Origin: Phycomyces nitens
Taxonomy: Eukaryota > Mucoromycota > Mucoromycetes > Mucorales > Phycomycetaceae
Direction: 5' to 3'
Length of the DNA stretch: 64,000 nucleotides
Assembly: GCA_022702545.1 (NCBI GenBank)
Contig: JAHRBC010000004.1
Location: 2,604,001 to 2,668,000 of the forward strand
Positions 10,516 to 22,845 of this stretch are shown one piece after another. How positions within the stretch are numbered: the stretch's first letter is position 1; the number at the start of each line of letters is the position of its first letter. The notes below the pieces were generated by a model that ran no database searches, had not been told where the DNA came from, and saw only the letters and a program-made list of their open reading frames with translations. Made by a program: the position numbers and the translations under genes.

Positions 10516-13500
10516 ATGAAAGGAGGAGGCAACATCAAAGTAGTGGTCCGATGCAGACCATTGAATGCCAGAGGTAATTAATGATTGCCATCTGAATTAT
10601 TAATTTATTTATTAATTTTATTTATTATTATTATTATTATTATTTTATTTATATTGTATTTTATGCTTTATAAATTAAATGAATCCAATAGAAATCGCTC
10701 GGGGTGCAATTAGTTTGGTTCGCATGGAAGGCAACCAGACGATCCTCACCAAACCGCCTTCTCAGCAGACAAAGTCAAGTGAAGATACAAAGGCCTTTAC
10801 ATTCGACAGATCATACTGGTCTGCGGATAAGAATGCATCGAATTATGCAGATCAACAGGTCGTGTACGACGAATTAGGCTGCGAATTGCTAGACCATGCA
10901 TTTCTTGGATACAATTGCTGTATTGTTGCTTGTGAGTGGTACCTTTATTTATTTATTTCTATAGCACTGATCAAGAAAGATAAAATAAAATTAACTCTGT
11001 GAAATAAAGATGGCCAGACTGGCTCAGGCAAATCGTATTCAATGGTAAATACAGCCCCTCCTCCTCATCCTCCTCCTCCTCCCTCCCCTCCCCCAATATC
11101 TTTAGATCCTAAATATGTTCAATAGATGGGCTATGGCGAAGACAAGGGCATCATTCCACGTACCTGCTCAGAATTATTCGATCGCATAGTAGAAAAGACG
11201 ACTGGTTCTCTGGAATTCCAGGTTGAGGTTTCCTACATTGAAATCTATAACGAAAAGGTACGCGATCTCTTGAACCCTCGGAACAAGGGAAACCTCAAGG
11301 TCAGAGAGCATCCCAGCACCGGGCCTTATGTCGAGGACCTTTCCCGGCTCGCCGTAAACTCATTTGCAGACATTGATCATCTAATGGACGAAGGAAACAA
11401 GGTAAGCCACATCCTATAATTTTCTAAGCCTACTAAATAATCAATCTCTGGCAACAAAATAAATAATAATAAAGGCGCGCACGGTTGCAGCCACAAACAT
11501 GAACGAGACGTCTTCTAGATCCCATGCCGTATTCAACATCTTCCTCACCCAGCGAAGACGGGATAATCCAACCGATCCCCCGACCGAGAAAGTGGCCAGG
11601 ATAAGGTAGGCCTTGTGGGCATTTTAGGGCACCCACAAAATACTTAATATGGTTTATAGTTTGGTAGACCTGGCTGGAAGTGAACGCGCCAATAGCACAG
11701 GTGCTACGGGAACCCGCCTTAAAGAGGGTTCCAATATCAACAAATCACTCACAACCCTAGGCAAGGTTATCGCTGGCCTGGCCGAGCAATCTATCCAGCA
11801 AGAGAACAAGAGGAACGGCAAAAAGTTCAAGGAAGCGTTTGTGCCCTTTCGTGATTCTGTACGTTTACTGTTGCACCCACTTGACAGCTAACCAGCCCAA
11901 AAATATCTGATACTGTAGATCTTGACATGGTTACTCAAAGACTCTTTGGGAGGAAACTCAAAGACAGCCATGATCGCGGCCATTTCTCCCGCAGACTTTG
12001 ATGAAACGCTCAGTACTTTACGCTATGCCGACCAAGCCAAGAAGATCAAAACTAAAGCAGTCGTGAATGAAGATCCAAACGCCAAGATGATCCGTGAACT
12101 TAAAGATGAGCTACAGGCCCTAAAGCAGACATTGATGGTCTACGCCCCTGAGGAAGTCGAGAAGATCACAGCATCCCATCATCCTGAACAGCACGCAAAG
12201 CAAAAGAAGGGTCTGGTAAAGGCTGCTGACAAACCTGCACCAAAGCCAGAGACAATTGTGTTTAGCGATGGAACTGGCACACCAAAGTATCTCACAAAGC
12301 AGGAAATGACTGAGCAGGTCCAGATCACCGAGAAGCTCTTGGGCGAACTCAATGAGACATGGGATCAAAAGGTTTACAAGACAGAGTTGATCCACATGGA
12401 AAGAGAAAGATCTCTCGAGGAACTAGGAATCTATGTCGAGAAGAACAGTCTGGGAGTATATACTCCCAAAAAGATACCCCATCTTGTCAATCTCAACGAA
12501 GACCCACTCATGTCAGAATGTCTCATGTACCAAGTAAGGCCTGGCATCACTCATGTAGGTAGAGCACCAGATCCTGAAGAAGATGTTCCTGTCATATCCC
12601 CAGCTTGTGCAGACGTTTCGAAACCAAAGGATGCCTACATTCGACTCAGCGGAACAAACATCTTGGAAGACCACTGCTTCTTTGAGAATGAAGCCAACGT
12701 CGTTACTCTGCACCCCAACAAAGACTCGCTCACCATGGTCAATGGGATGCGGATTCTGCAGCCAAAGAGGTTAAAAAGCGGCTATCGTATCATATTGGGA
12801 GATTACCATATCTTCCGATTCAACCACCCCGAAGAAGCAAGAAAAGAGCGTGATACTCTCCTTCGACGAACTACCTCTCTCAACGGACACACCAACCCGG
12901 CCGTCAGCAGACCAGAATCACCCACTGTTTCAATAATGTCAGACCGTGAAAGCGTTCCACAATTCTCAGACATCGTCGACTGGAAGTTTGCCCTTCGAGA
13001 AGCAGGCTTAAGCTCACCTACCTCTGCCGAGAACTCCACCATTGTCCAGATGCCAGACGAAGATCTAGAGCGACTGTTTGATGATGTATCAAAGGTTAGG
13101 CTACGACGTCTAAGAGAATCCTCGAATTCATCTTCAGACGGAGTGTCCATGGACACAGATAGTGTTTCAAGACGCACCTCAGGTTCGTCTTATCGACTGA
13201 GCACCCTGTCTGCTGCTTCAACTTTCCAAGAGGATAGTAGCATAGATGAATCTTATTTCTCATCGAAATATGGCCCAGAATTGGCCATGGATAGAAACGA
13301 GCTTTTGCAACTGGCCAAAGAAGAAATGCAACAGCAGATGGAGCTCCAGAGACAGGAATACGAGACCCAGATCCAGTCTCTGTCCATGAACCTGTTGTCC
13401 AGGACATCGTCTGTCGAGTCCCTCGAGCAGCCTTCCGAGTACACTGAGCCAGAAGCCACCCTGGCACGCAAGGCGATTGAGCAGTGGAAGAGCCATCGAT

Positions 13501-15998
13501 TTGCACACATGGCCCAGGTTATTTCTCGCAATACACCCGTCTTGGAGCATGCAAACGACATGGCATTCCGGCAAGACGAAGGTGCCAATTATCGGTTTAT
13601 AGTCATCCACGATAACACCAGCGTATCCTCGCAATCATTCTGGGAGTCAAACTCATCGTATGTCGATGCCGAGCTACTGGCAGAAAACAAACCGTGCATT
13701 GCAGTACATGTAACAGACCAGAAAAATAAGGCTTGCTACATTTGGTCGGTCGACAAGTTCAGAATGCGCATGCGATACATGCAAGGAGTTCTCTATACAA
13801 CCGACCGAATCCCAAAACATCTGATGGTAGAAGAGGCGTTTTATGATGCTACACACTCGCGATACTCCTTGCTAGGGTTGGCAAGAACCCCTCTCAGAAA
13901 CCTCGCATTCCAGGTCCCAATTGAAAGCGTCCTGAATGTGTTTTGCAGAAATACAGGAAAGTCTATTTGCCAACTAAAGGTCCTGATTGCTCCTATTGCA
14001 AGATCAGTTCTTAGGGGCAAATCACCCAGCACTTTACCTGTAGAGAATGGCAAGTCAAAGGACCACCAGGCAAACAAGAGGCTGCTTAATGTTGGGCAGC
14101 AGCTGGTGTTTGAAGTGCGAATGCTCGTTCTCTCTGGCCTCAATGAAGAAGAGTTCACAAGGGTCCATGCCCAGTTTAGATTGTCTGCATTTGGTACCAG
14201 CACACGCAACTCATCCTCAGACACAATCTTTGCCACCGAGCCTATTAGGAACTTTGGAAGTTCTCCTGTAGAGCTTGGCTACAGCCAGACACTCTCAATG
14301 ACTGTAACAACAGAGATGCTTGATTGCATCATGAACAAGTTTATCACCTTTGAAGTGTTTGGGGAGATCCAGCCAGACAAAATTGCCCAGACCATAGCCT
14401 CGGTTAGACGGCGACCTAGAGACGGAAGCTCAGAGTCTAACAGCACTTCTCTTCCCCACAAGACTCCCAAAGAAAAGGCCAACCGGGTGGATGAGACTAG
14501 ACATGATGTTCTGTCTTGGCTTCAACTGTGTGAAATGGCTCCTGAAGGAGAGTATAAGCCTGTGATGATAATGCATGATCAGGGGAGTGTGTTCTCTTTG
14601 CGACAGGGACAGCAGCGTCGGATAGTACTCACACTGAGCCATGATTCTGGAAACCAGCTCGAATGGCAAGACATCACTTCCCTGTCAATTGGAAGGATCC
14701 GTCTGATAGATGCAAAGGGTCGAACTGGAGATCTGGTCTCGTCTTCAGAAATCCCCATCAAACTCATTCCCGACCAAACATTATTGCAAGGCCCAGATGG
14801 AACAAGCAGGATAATTGCCCAGGGCTCTTGGGACAGCTCTCTTCACGACTCCTTCTTATTGAACCGAATCACACCCGCTGGACATCGGGTTGCCTTGACA
14901 GTGTCTTGGAAAGTACGGTGTGGAAAGCATGAGGAGCCTCTGAAATTCAAGACAGATATATACGTACGGATCCTGGGTGCCACTCCTTCTGAGCAGATCA
15001 AACGCGCATCGCTCTTTCGCAATTTGTTTTCAGGGTTACCCGCCGAGCGAACCCTGTCAGACAGAATGAGTTCAGTGTTTTCTGTGCATATCTGTCCTTT
15101 GGGCAGTTATTCCAACGGAACTGTCGTCGACTCGACGTTGCAAAACGGGCACCAGGACACAGAAAGCAAATCCCAGAGTCTGGAACTTCTTGATACATAT
15201 CGTGCAGGACATCAAAGGATCCTTTGTAAAGAGCAGGCTTCATTTATGAGACATGGTCTGGTTTTGCATGAGCAGATACTCCAACGAAATGGGCCGATTG
15301 AGCATACAACCTTGAACCAAGAAGAGCAAAATGCACTCTTACACAAGGTCATCAAACTCTGGACATTTAGGCCTCAGTTGAGTAGAGAGGTAAGCACCAA
15401 TAGATTGATTGAATGTCGAATAACTAACTGATTCAAAATAAAAGAATTGTATGGTATTGCCGATGAATAAGATACCAGGCAGCCCAGGAAGAATCCAACG
15501 CTGGTCGTCCGAGGTTCACGAAATCATACCAAAGTAAATACTTGGAAAGAAAAAGCAATTGTTTTATTTGTAATTTACTGATGTCTTTCAAGCAACCCGG
15601 TAACCATGAAAGGGTTCCTTTTACGGTTTGAAAATGGTACCGGAAAATGGGAAAAGTATTGGTGTGTCTTGAGAAAGTAAGCGTTTTATTTATACTTGAA
15701 TACATGCTCTTATACTATTCTACCGCTCTTTAGACCTCTTCTTTTCCTATACAAAGATCAAACCGAGATAAGTGAAGCCAGTCTTTTACGCATCACTTCC
15801 GTTGTCATCTCGGACGACACTGTACAGGTATTCTTGGCTAATATTTACCAATGTTTCCTAACCCTCTTTTTCTTCTTTTTCTTCTAGGCCCCAAACAGAA
15901 TCACTGTCTACACTCACAACAACTCTTATTTATTGCAAGTCAATGATCCGTCTTCTCTTATGGAATGGAGAGAAGCCATGGATCCACTCTACTCCTAA
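10516..15998 (+). CDS. kinesin-3 (Unc-104/KIF1-like) motor with FHA and PH domains
   Basis: Predicted 1,595-aa microtubule motor; in fungi this family moves endosomes and other vesicles. Eleven exons: 10516-10573, 10692-10931, 11010-11044, 11126-11401, 11475-11605, 11660-11858, 11919-15389, 15445-15533, 15593-15676, 15734-15827 and 15888-15998. All are GT-AG and all phases agree. The motor occupies about residues 5-350: GQTGSGKS at 101-108, SSRSHA, DLAGSE, and the kinesin-3 insertion around [21 protein letters not shown]. An FHA domain follows at about 515-620 ([10 protein letters not shown] to [19 protein letters not shown]). The long seventh exon carries the central stalk. The C-terminal PH domain (about 1501-1590, [11 protein letters not shown] to [11 protein letters not shown]) would bind phosphoinositides on cargo. 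The length agrees with full-length fungal Unc-104/Kin-3. Confidence 0.95.
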
Positions 15999-16520
15999 AT
16001 ACACCCCCTTTTTCACCAATTATTTCTCTATTTCTAAACCCAAGTGAACCTGTTATTTTTATCCAAAGCCTGTATTAATATTCTCCCAAAGGTCTATATA
16101 TTCCCTTGAATCCTAAAAATAATAACTTTTTGGCTTGTATTCTCATTATCCCTTTTCCATACAGATTCACTTGATATAATAAACCCACCAGAGCCAGAAT
16201 TCTATAGTCAATACACATTTTACAGGTCTTGAAGCATCAATAACGGCTCTTGAGCCTTTAATCTCATAATTATACGCTCTGGACCAACCTCGACTATCAT
16301 AACCTTTAAATCTCATTCTTACACCATACATACATATATATATATATAGTCTCTAATGCAAATGTCTGATATAAACCTTGCAACCTTCATACAATTCAAT
16401 CTACAGCTTGTATAGTATGGCACACATCACTGTATGCCAAGGTATCTCTATTTTCTATTGGATATTTAAACACATTCTATTATATTGATACACATACACA
16501 TATATCGATGCCTCGGCAAT
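15999..16520. other. convergent intergenic region, no gene seen
   Basis: 522 bp between the 3' ends of the kinesin-3 gene and the Mic12-like gene. It is AT-rich, with a TA run at about 16,335-16,350. AATAAT/AATAAA-like signals after the kinesin stop (for example near 16,120 and 16,180) could serve 3' end formation. No further ORF is convincing. Confidence 0.4.
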
Positions 16521-16940
16521 CTATTTCTTCAACTGGCTCATCACCTTGTCTTCCCAAATCTTTTGTGCACATCCGATATAATCAGTGTGAACAATGGTAT
16601 GGGCGGCATCTCTGACCTTTTCGTTCCAGCCGTGCTTGACTATCACGATGAAATCTTGTATTAGCCCATAGTTTAAACAATTACAAATCTATTTACCCGA
16701 GGGAACAAACTTCTCGGACACGTAACGCTGGGAGTCAGCAAGTACAGGCACAGACTCAATCATGCTGGGGCGCTTGGTAAATGACTGGGTGGATTCCTGA
16801 GGGTTGACCTGGAGGTTCTGGTTGACCTTGTTGAGACGAGTATGAATGTCGGATGTGTTGTGGATCAGATCATCCTTGAACTTGTATGTAACAGCGGCAG
16901 CGGCAGCAAGACCGACGACGATAGATGTAGTCTTGGCCAT
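16521..16940 (-). CDS. small mitochondrial MICOS Mic12-like protein (tentative)
   Basis: Predicted 120-aa protein from two exons, 16940-16697 and 16639-16521, with a GT-AG intron of 57 nt. Residues 5-20 (TSIVVGLAAAAAVTYKF) form one hydrophobic segment, preceded by MAKT and followed by a charged helix, as in small inner-membrane proteins. The C-terminal half has VPSVKHGWNEKVRDAAH and a trailing amphipathic helix. A single N-terminal membrane span with a W-N-x2-V motif is the pattern of Mic12/Aim5, which links parts of the MICOS complex at crista junctions. The similarity is short, so the name is a suggestion; otherwise it is a small single-pass membrane protein. Confidence 0.5.
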
Positions 16941-17062
16941 TATATATAACAGTTAAAGAATAAATAAAATATATAAAATAATAAAGGTACACAATAAGGC
17001 CTGGGTTGGCTTTTATTGGGTGACGCAAGACATAAAGAGACGCGGTCTTTTGATTGTTTGTG

Positions 17063-18094
17063 TTAAAGGGCAGTCAGGCCATATGGATCTGTGATGCGGT
17101 AAGGCCCTTCGGCAGCCCAGGTTATAAAGGGTGATTGAGTAAAATTGACAGTGTATCCATAGAGCATGATCCTGTAGCTGCGTTCCATCAAAAGCGCATT
17201 GGTTTGAGGGACGGCATAGTAATAGCGAGCAGTAAACACATTTAGATTCTTGCCAATCATAACAGTGTCCGAGGCATTCTTTTGGTCTGTGGGCACCAGG
17301 AGGATATCGATGGTTGCAATGTCTGGTAGAGTGCAGTACCAGGTAATCGGAAGGGCCTATTCAATTGTCAACAAGTGTTTCTTTCTTTTGTATATATTGG
17401 GTCGTACCATGTCGATAAATAGACGACCCAAGGGCAAGTTGGCAAGGAGACCGGTGCCTTGTTGATCAAGTTTGCCTGGGTCTGGTCCGGTTACAAAGAA
17501 CAGAGGTCTTGATTGAGGAAGCATGGTAAATGGTCCTGCTACCTGAGGATGGTTCAGACAGTCGAGACCATTGTCTTGCTCAAATGTAGACGTATCACTG
17601 GCTTCATCAGCCGTCAGCCCAACCCATGAAGGCTGTAGTACAACGTAGAGACGCTTGTTAAAAGTGGACGACAGTTGAAAAGGGATATCCCATAGATACA
17701 ATCCACTCAAGGGATCCACACCAGAGGCTATTTTGCCAGTCTGATTGGCCTGATTATCCACCCACCACAAATCAATGGTCATGTCCACCTTTCGATTCAG
17801 CTCGGTACGAAACTGTTGAATGGCATCATTGTCATATAGCCATCGAATTGCCATACTTGTGGATCCCTGGTAGACCCCTCCAACTGCGGGGGAGGTCAGC
17901 ATGGTGCACACATGAGTTGACTCGAATAGCTGCATGCTATTGCCTGTCATTGTCCAGGAGAGAGGTATAGCCCATTCTTGGTTGGTTGTATTGAGGGTTG
18001 CCTTTGTGGCTATTGTGTCCTGTGGCTGGACAACCGAACCACCGCCATAGACACGATGAGAGAATGAGAGGAGGATGGCAATCAATGGCCACAT
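17063..18094 (-). CDS. secreted protein of unknown function
   Basis: Predicted 326-aa protein from two exons, 18094-17408 and 17356-17063, joined in frame across a 51-nt GT-AG intron. I start at the ATG at 18094 because it opens a clear signal peptide (MWPLIAILLSFSHRVYGG); the longer open frame upstream begins only with a non-ATG codon. The mature part has several N-x-S/T sequons (NTTN, NQTG, NFTQ), a few cysteines and many aromatic residues, consistent with a folded extracellular or wall protein. No catalytic motif and no clear GPI signal are recognised at the end (TDPYGLTAL). I do not recognise the family. Its start faces the small acidic secreted protein 143 bp away. Confidence 0.75.
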
Positions 18095-18237
18095 TAAAGA
18101 AGAGAATATTTTCTTGCCTTTGGAGCGGAGTCTTGGCAGTTCATACCTATTTAACACATATAGGATCAGACTGAAATATTTGCCTTTTAATTGACCTGCC
18201 AGCCAACATTTCCAACCAAGACCCTTTTCTCTTTACA
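18095..18237. promoter_or_regulatory. short bidirectional promoter of two secreted-protein genes
   Basis: The two start codons (18094 on minus, 18238 on plus) are 143 bp apart, so one short region must serve both genes. Both encode signal peptides. No canonical TATA box is obvious. Confidence 0.45.
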
Positions 18238-18529
18238 ATGCTATTTCGTATTCTGCTCGGTGGTCTGGTTGGGTTTTCATGGCTAGGCATGATCTGTGGA
18301 GGTAGGAGTCTGAGAGGTTGAGGGGGGTAACTATGGACTTATTTTTGTCTTGCTAGCCCCGGTTGACCAGACTAATAATGGCCGTACATCTACCCATGCA
18401 ACGCCCGTTCTACACCTAAGCCCCAAGGATCTATTGGCGTTTCAGGAAAACAGTGTGATGTCAGTTGAATACCAACAGCCCCCACTTGAGGACGAAGATG
18501 AAGACGAAGAGGATGAAGAGGATATTTGA
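18238..18529 (+). CDS. small secreted acidic protein
   Basis: Predicted 78-aa protein from two exons, 18238-18301 and 18357-18529, with a 55-nt GT-AG intron. The N-terminus MLFRILLGGLVGFSWLGMIC is a likely signal peptide or anchor. The mature part is short and ends in an almost pure Asp/Glu tail (about 15 acidic residues) before TGA. No family is recognised. It was found by joining exons, since neither is long. The open frame across the junction, the good splice signals and the head-to-head position with another secreted protein support it as a real gene. Confidence 0.6.
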
Positions 18530-18679
18530 GACATTTCTTTATTTCAACGAATTGCTTTTTTCTTTCTTATTATATATATAAAAATCTATGCCATTCAAGA
18601 ACAAAACAAAAAAAAAATCAATGTGAAAGAGAGGATATGAAGTAATGGAAGTTGCGTGCAAGGATTATGAGATACGGAA

Positions 18680-20637
18680 TTAATGAAGGACACAGAATCT
18701 GTCAAAGTAGGCCTGTGCTAGTTTTCCCAAGGCTTCACCAGAAGTGCCTCTGAGAAGGGTACCAATGTAGCCATCTGGACGCACAATCGATACCACAATG
18801 TCGTCAGAATTATCTTGGAGTTCAGTTTTTTGGTGGTATCCAGTGTGGCATTGGGCCCGGTTAAGTTTATCCAACATGATCAACTCGGGCTGGATACCCA
18901 GGTCGTAGGCACCAACTGTGTCTGCTGTGCTTGTGGTGATGACCATGAGGCGGGTCGTAAGGCTAGTCTGGTGGTTGTTGTGCCATGACAGGAATGGCTT
19001 GATCTCCTCAGATGTCTTTTTGAGGTCGTTTGCCAGCACCAGGATGGTGAACGACAGCCAGTCTGGGGTTGACTCTGTATGGGCCTCAAACAGACGCACC
19101 TTGCGCCCAGACGAGAACTGGACGACTTTGTAATGGGGTGCACGCATACCAGCCTGCATCACATACCGTCCATTTTCACAATCCGAATTCCACACCAAGG
19201 GGTCTGTGTTGACCAGGTTAGTGTACTGGATACCAAAGCCAGTAGTGAATGATCGGTTCTCCTGTACGGCCATGCAATAGTCCTCGGATTTATGGCCAGC
19301 CGCTGCCTTTGCAGCTGTCTTGTCGATAGAGAGCACCTTTGAGGCAATTGGGTGGCGCTCAGCAGTGTAGGTCGACAGTACTTCGGGTTTAATCTGTCCA
19401 CGCTCTACCAGACACAGTTTCCAGATCTTAAGGCAGAGTATAAGGGATCCAGATGTTGATGATTTATTGAAGCCACTTACCAGGTTGAATACGTCTCCAA
19501 AGCCGGTGTTAACACCCTGACCAAGGGTCGGGCTCTGTGAGTGAGCCGCATCTCCACACAAAAACACCCGGTTGTCATGAGAGTCCATGGTTGCTGCCTG
19601 GCGCTGTCCAACTACATACACAGTCCAATAGAGGATACCAAGGAACTCGATGCGATGGGGCAGCAGAGCCCGCTTGGCTTCACGCTGGATATCTTCGAGC
19701 TGAATCTTGTTACGGTTGTGCTGTTCTTTACGCAAATCGTGCTCATTTTCATTAAAGTGCACAAAGATTCTGGTGAGACCATTTTCACGTGGAAACAGAC
19801 TGATGGTCTTTGCGTGATCACTCTGAAGAATACTGCAACAGGCTCAATACACACATCTTCTTTCAATATCCCCCACCAAGCAGACCTACCACACATCGCG
19901 TCGACCGGTAAAGTTGGTTCTGACCAGGGCATCCAACACACCCGCATGAGTCTCGGTTGTCTCGCCTTCGTTGGCAATACCAAGCTGTTGGCGAATGTCG
20001 CTGTGTGCACCATCACAACCCAACAAATACTTGCATTCGATCTCCTCGGTTGAAGTTTCACCCTGCATGTTCATCACCGTAGCCTTGATGGGATAGACAC
20101 TTCCGGGACACTTTTCAATCTTTACCACCGTCGAAGGACGCTCGACCTGAACATCGTTGAGCGACAGGATGCTCTGGAGACTGGATTCTGTGATATGCTG
20201 GCCAACACACAGCAGATATCTATAGTCTCACTTAACCCCTGTCTTTTTGGCTTTTATTACTTACTGATGCTTGGACTCAACCTGGTCAGGGACAAAGGGC
20301 ATCGTGGACTGGATGGTTCCATTCATATAGGTCGCCATCTTTTCCACCTTGACACCTGTCTTGAGCAGCTCATCGGCCAGACCTGCTTGTTCCAACAATT
20401 CGAGGGTTCTGCCATGGATCCAGTCACCTCTTCCCCAGTGGTTTGGCTCAGCCTCGATATCTTTTTATTGCTGTTTTAGCTTTCGTTGGTGACATGATGA
20501 TAAAACTAACCGAGAATACGGACGGTGAATCCTGCCTGGACAATGAGATTGGCAGACAAGAGGCCCACTGGTCCTCCGCCCACGATAAGAAAGTCGACCT
20601 TGCTTGGAAGAGGGGTTGGTTTATCTGTGATGGTCAT
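18680..20637 (-). CDS. FAD-dependent aromatic-ring monooxygenase (phenol 2-monooxygenase type)
   Basis: Predicted 579-aa flavoprotein of the PHBH/phenol hydroxylase family, which hydroxylates phenolic rings with NAD(P)H and O2. Five exons: 20637-20511, 20460-20265, 20219-19890, 19820-19481 and 19426-18680. The Rossmann motif GGGPVG at residues 20-25 binds the ADP part of FAD. The DG motif (LLGCDGAHSDIR) and GDAAHSQSPTLGQGVNTG (from about 307) complete the three fingerprints of the family. The C-terminal ~200 residues fit the thioredoxin-like domain of phenol hydroxylases, ending VRPDGYIGTLL. The intron 19821-19889 must use the second of two overlapping AG acceptors to keep frame. Substrate unknown. 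Confidence 0.9.
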
Positions 20638-21156
20638 TTTTTTAGAGAGGAAATAGGCTAGAGAGATGTGTTGGTGCGGTTTTTCTGTTTAGATTGATTT
20701 TATATGAGATTCTGTGCAACAATAAGACTCTCTTTTGGGGGGGCAAGATGAGCTCACTTCGGGACTTGGAATGGCACAACTTATGAGTGTCCAAGGTCCA
20801 TGGTCCGTGGTCCATGGTCATGCCAGGCAATATATTTGCAGTTCTTGGCGTCTGCAGAAAAAAGAAGAAGAAAAAGGTCAATTGAGACGTATATGCTGAA
20901 TATCCTGGGATGCCAAAACATTTACATTGATTTAAAGCGTAAAATGAAAAATTGGAATTTTGTGGGATGATTATTTTTTTGCATGCAATTTTAATATGAT
21001 TCATTATTATTATTATTATTTTAATATGTCATTGAAATACGCAGGGATGTACTTGTTCTGTGCAGATAATCTGTGGTCCTTTTTTGGAGTTTATTGATAT
21101 ATACATATACATATACATATACATACATATTGTGAGGGTTGCGGTAGGTATTATAT
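20638..21156. promoter_or_regulatory. upstream region of the monooxygenase with CCATGG cluster
   Basis: 519 bp between the monooxygenase start and the end of the next minus-strand gene. At 20,788-20,820 there are three closely spaced near-identical words (GGTCCATGG, GGTCCGTGG, GGTCCATGG), partly palindromic, which could bind a regulator. ATT and TACATA microsatellites follow at 21,001-21,020 and 21,100-21,130. No ORF. Confidence 0.35.
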
Positions 21157-21874
21157 TTAGGCATTAACCATGGTAGAGGAGGTAGAAGAAGAAAGATAAT
21201 TATAGTCTGTAGGCAGCAGTAGGCAGCCACCGATATGCCCGAGCATGGACTCGGTGCTCATAAACAATGATCGCCACAGGCCAAAAACATGCCTGACGAA
21301 GCGTCCTAGCTGAGAAGTAGAGCTTTCCTTGTGCTGGGCCTCTTCTTCCAGCGCATGTCCTTCTGAAAATGTCTCGGCAAGTTCGAGTGCAAGTGCGGCT
21401 GTCTCCACGAAGCTGTCCGATGCACCCAGGATTCGAACAGCGACATGTTCCCGAAGACTCACCCAACGGCCTGTCCATCCGGATACGGCCGGTCCATTGG
21501 AGCGTGCCATAGTGCCATACTCGGCCCTCTCCGGACTCTCTTCGGCTGCTGTCATGTCTATAAGCGACTGGTACGCCTCTGAAGGCTTCTCGGGGTGGAT
21601 AATTCCCCGGCTCGGCTCTATCCTTGTTCGAGACACCTCAATGTCCTTGTCCTTTCCTTTTTCGCGTCCAGGGATGATGCCTTGTCCGTCCGATCGATGG
21701 CTAGCCACAATAGCACTGGCTACATTATTCTGGGTATCCATCGTGGCTGGTGCGTGCTTTTGTTCAGCGGATCTGTACCAGTCCACCAAAGCGGGGGACA
21801 TTGATATACCTCTTTGTTCTTCCTCTTCCTCTTCCTCAATTTCTTCTTCTTCTTCGTCATCATCATCTTCCTCT

Positions 21875-21909
<35 letters not shown>

Positions 21910-22845
21910 TTCTTCCTCTTCCTCTTCTTCATATTCTTCAATCGTTGCTAGTCTGCCGTCATAGCTAGTCTCTTCAAGATATGGAGGTGATGGTAGCCGT
22001 TCGTTATAATAAGAAGACTGCAATGGATACAATTGACTCGTCTGCTCTTGCTGACTTGCTGGTTCAGGATCAGTATTGACAACATGGAGTGCCATGCGAT
22101 GTGTTTGTCTTCCATGGGCCATCCACGCATTCTCATCCATAACAAGCTGTTCTGGCTCTACTCCTACAAAACCACCCGATATAATTCTTTCTTCATTGCT
22201 GTCAAGTGGCTGGTCGATTCCACTGTTGGCATACATTTCTGCCTCTTCATCATCCCATTCGTTCTGGCCTTGGTCAAAACTGTGTTGTTGGGGTGGTGGC
22301 GGTGTAAACATAAAATCATCTCCTGTCAAGAATACGGTTGGCCTGACTACAGGCATTCCTAATAATATCTGCTGTGATTTGCTAAACATGCTCTGGAGCA
22401 GCCAATTCTCAAGAAAGCCATACGGTGATCGTCTGCGGTACTCTGGATAATGCTGTCGAGCAATCTTGTGGCAAGTGGCATCAAACGTACGGCTGGCAAG
22501 GTCATACGTGGCATCTACCAGGGTGTGGCTATATTCATCGTCTAGGAAATCGTCAAGAGGTTGGTCGTCTGGGCGATTAAATTCGTAATCCTGGTGAGGC
22601 AAGAGAGGAATGTGCAGATCTGATCGAGGCGGTTCATTCCCCGTAAGAAAGTAAAATTCGGCTTCTTCCTGCTGCTGTTCTCTACGACCACCTATAGCTT
22701 CGAGGTCCTGTTCAAGACTCCGGACAAGCTCATCCGAAGAAGTGGGTGGAGATGGTCGGTTGAATCCGACCTGTCGAGGATCCGCCAGAGACAATTCAGG
22801 CACCGTTTGCTCTGGGTCGGGTACAGGAGTCGCGGCATGCAGCAT
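21157..22845 (-). CDS. unassigned protein with long Glu/Asp run
   Basis: A single uninterrupted 562-codon frame from ATG at 22845. No introns are needed, which is unusual for the neighbourhood. The middle (about residues 300-345, DNA 21,820-21,945) is almost only Glu and Asp, encoded by a CTT/CCT-rich repeat on the plus strand. The N-terminal third holds SPYGFLENWLLQSMFSKSQQ, which looks folded. The C-terminal part (ERAEYGTMAR, WTGRWVSLREHVAVRILG, then a helix LALELAETF) also looks structured. It ends with a hydrophobic patch followed by a Ser/Thr tail. No catalytic motif or known family is recognised. Confidence 0.7.

Noticed and set aside
21329..21964. Long plus-strand serine-rich frame (211 codons)
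   Set aside because: It is the antisense shadow of the Glu/Asp run in the minus-strand gene.
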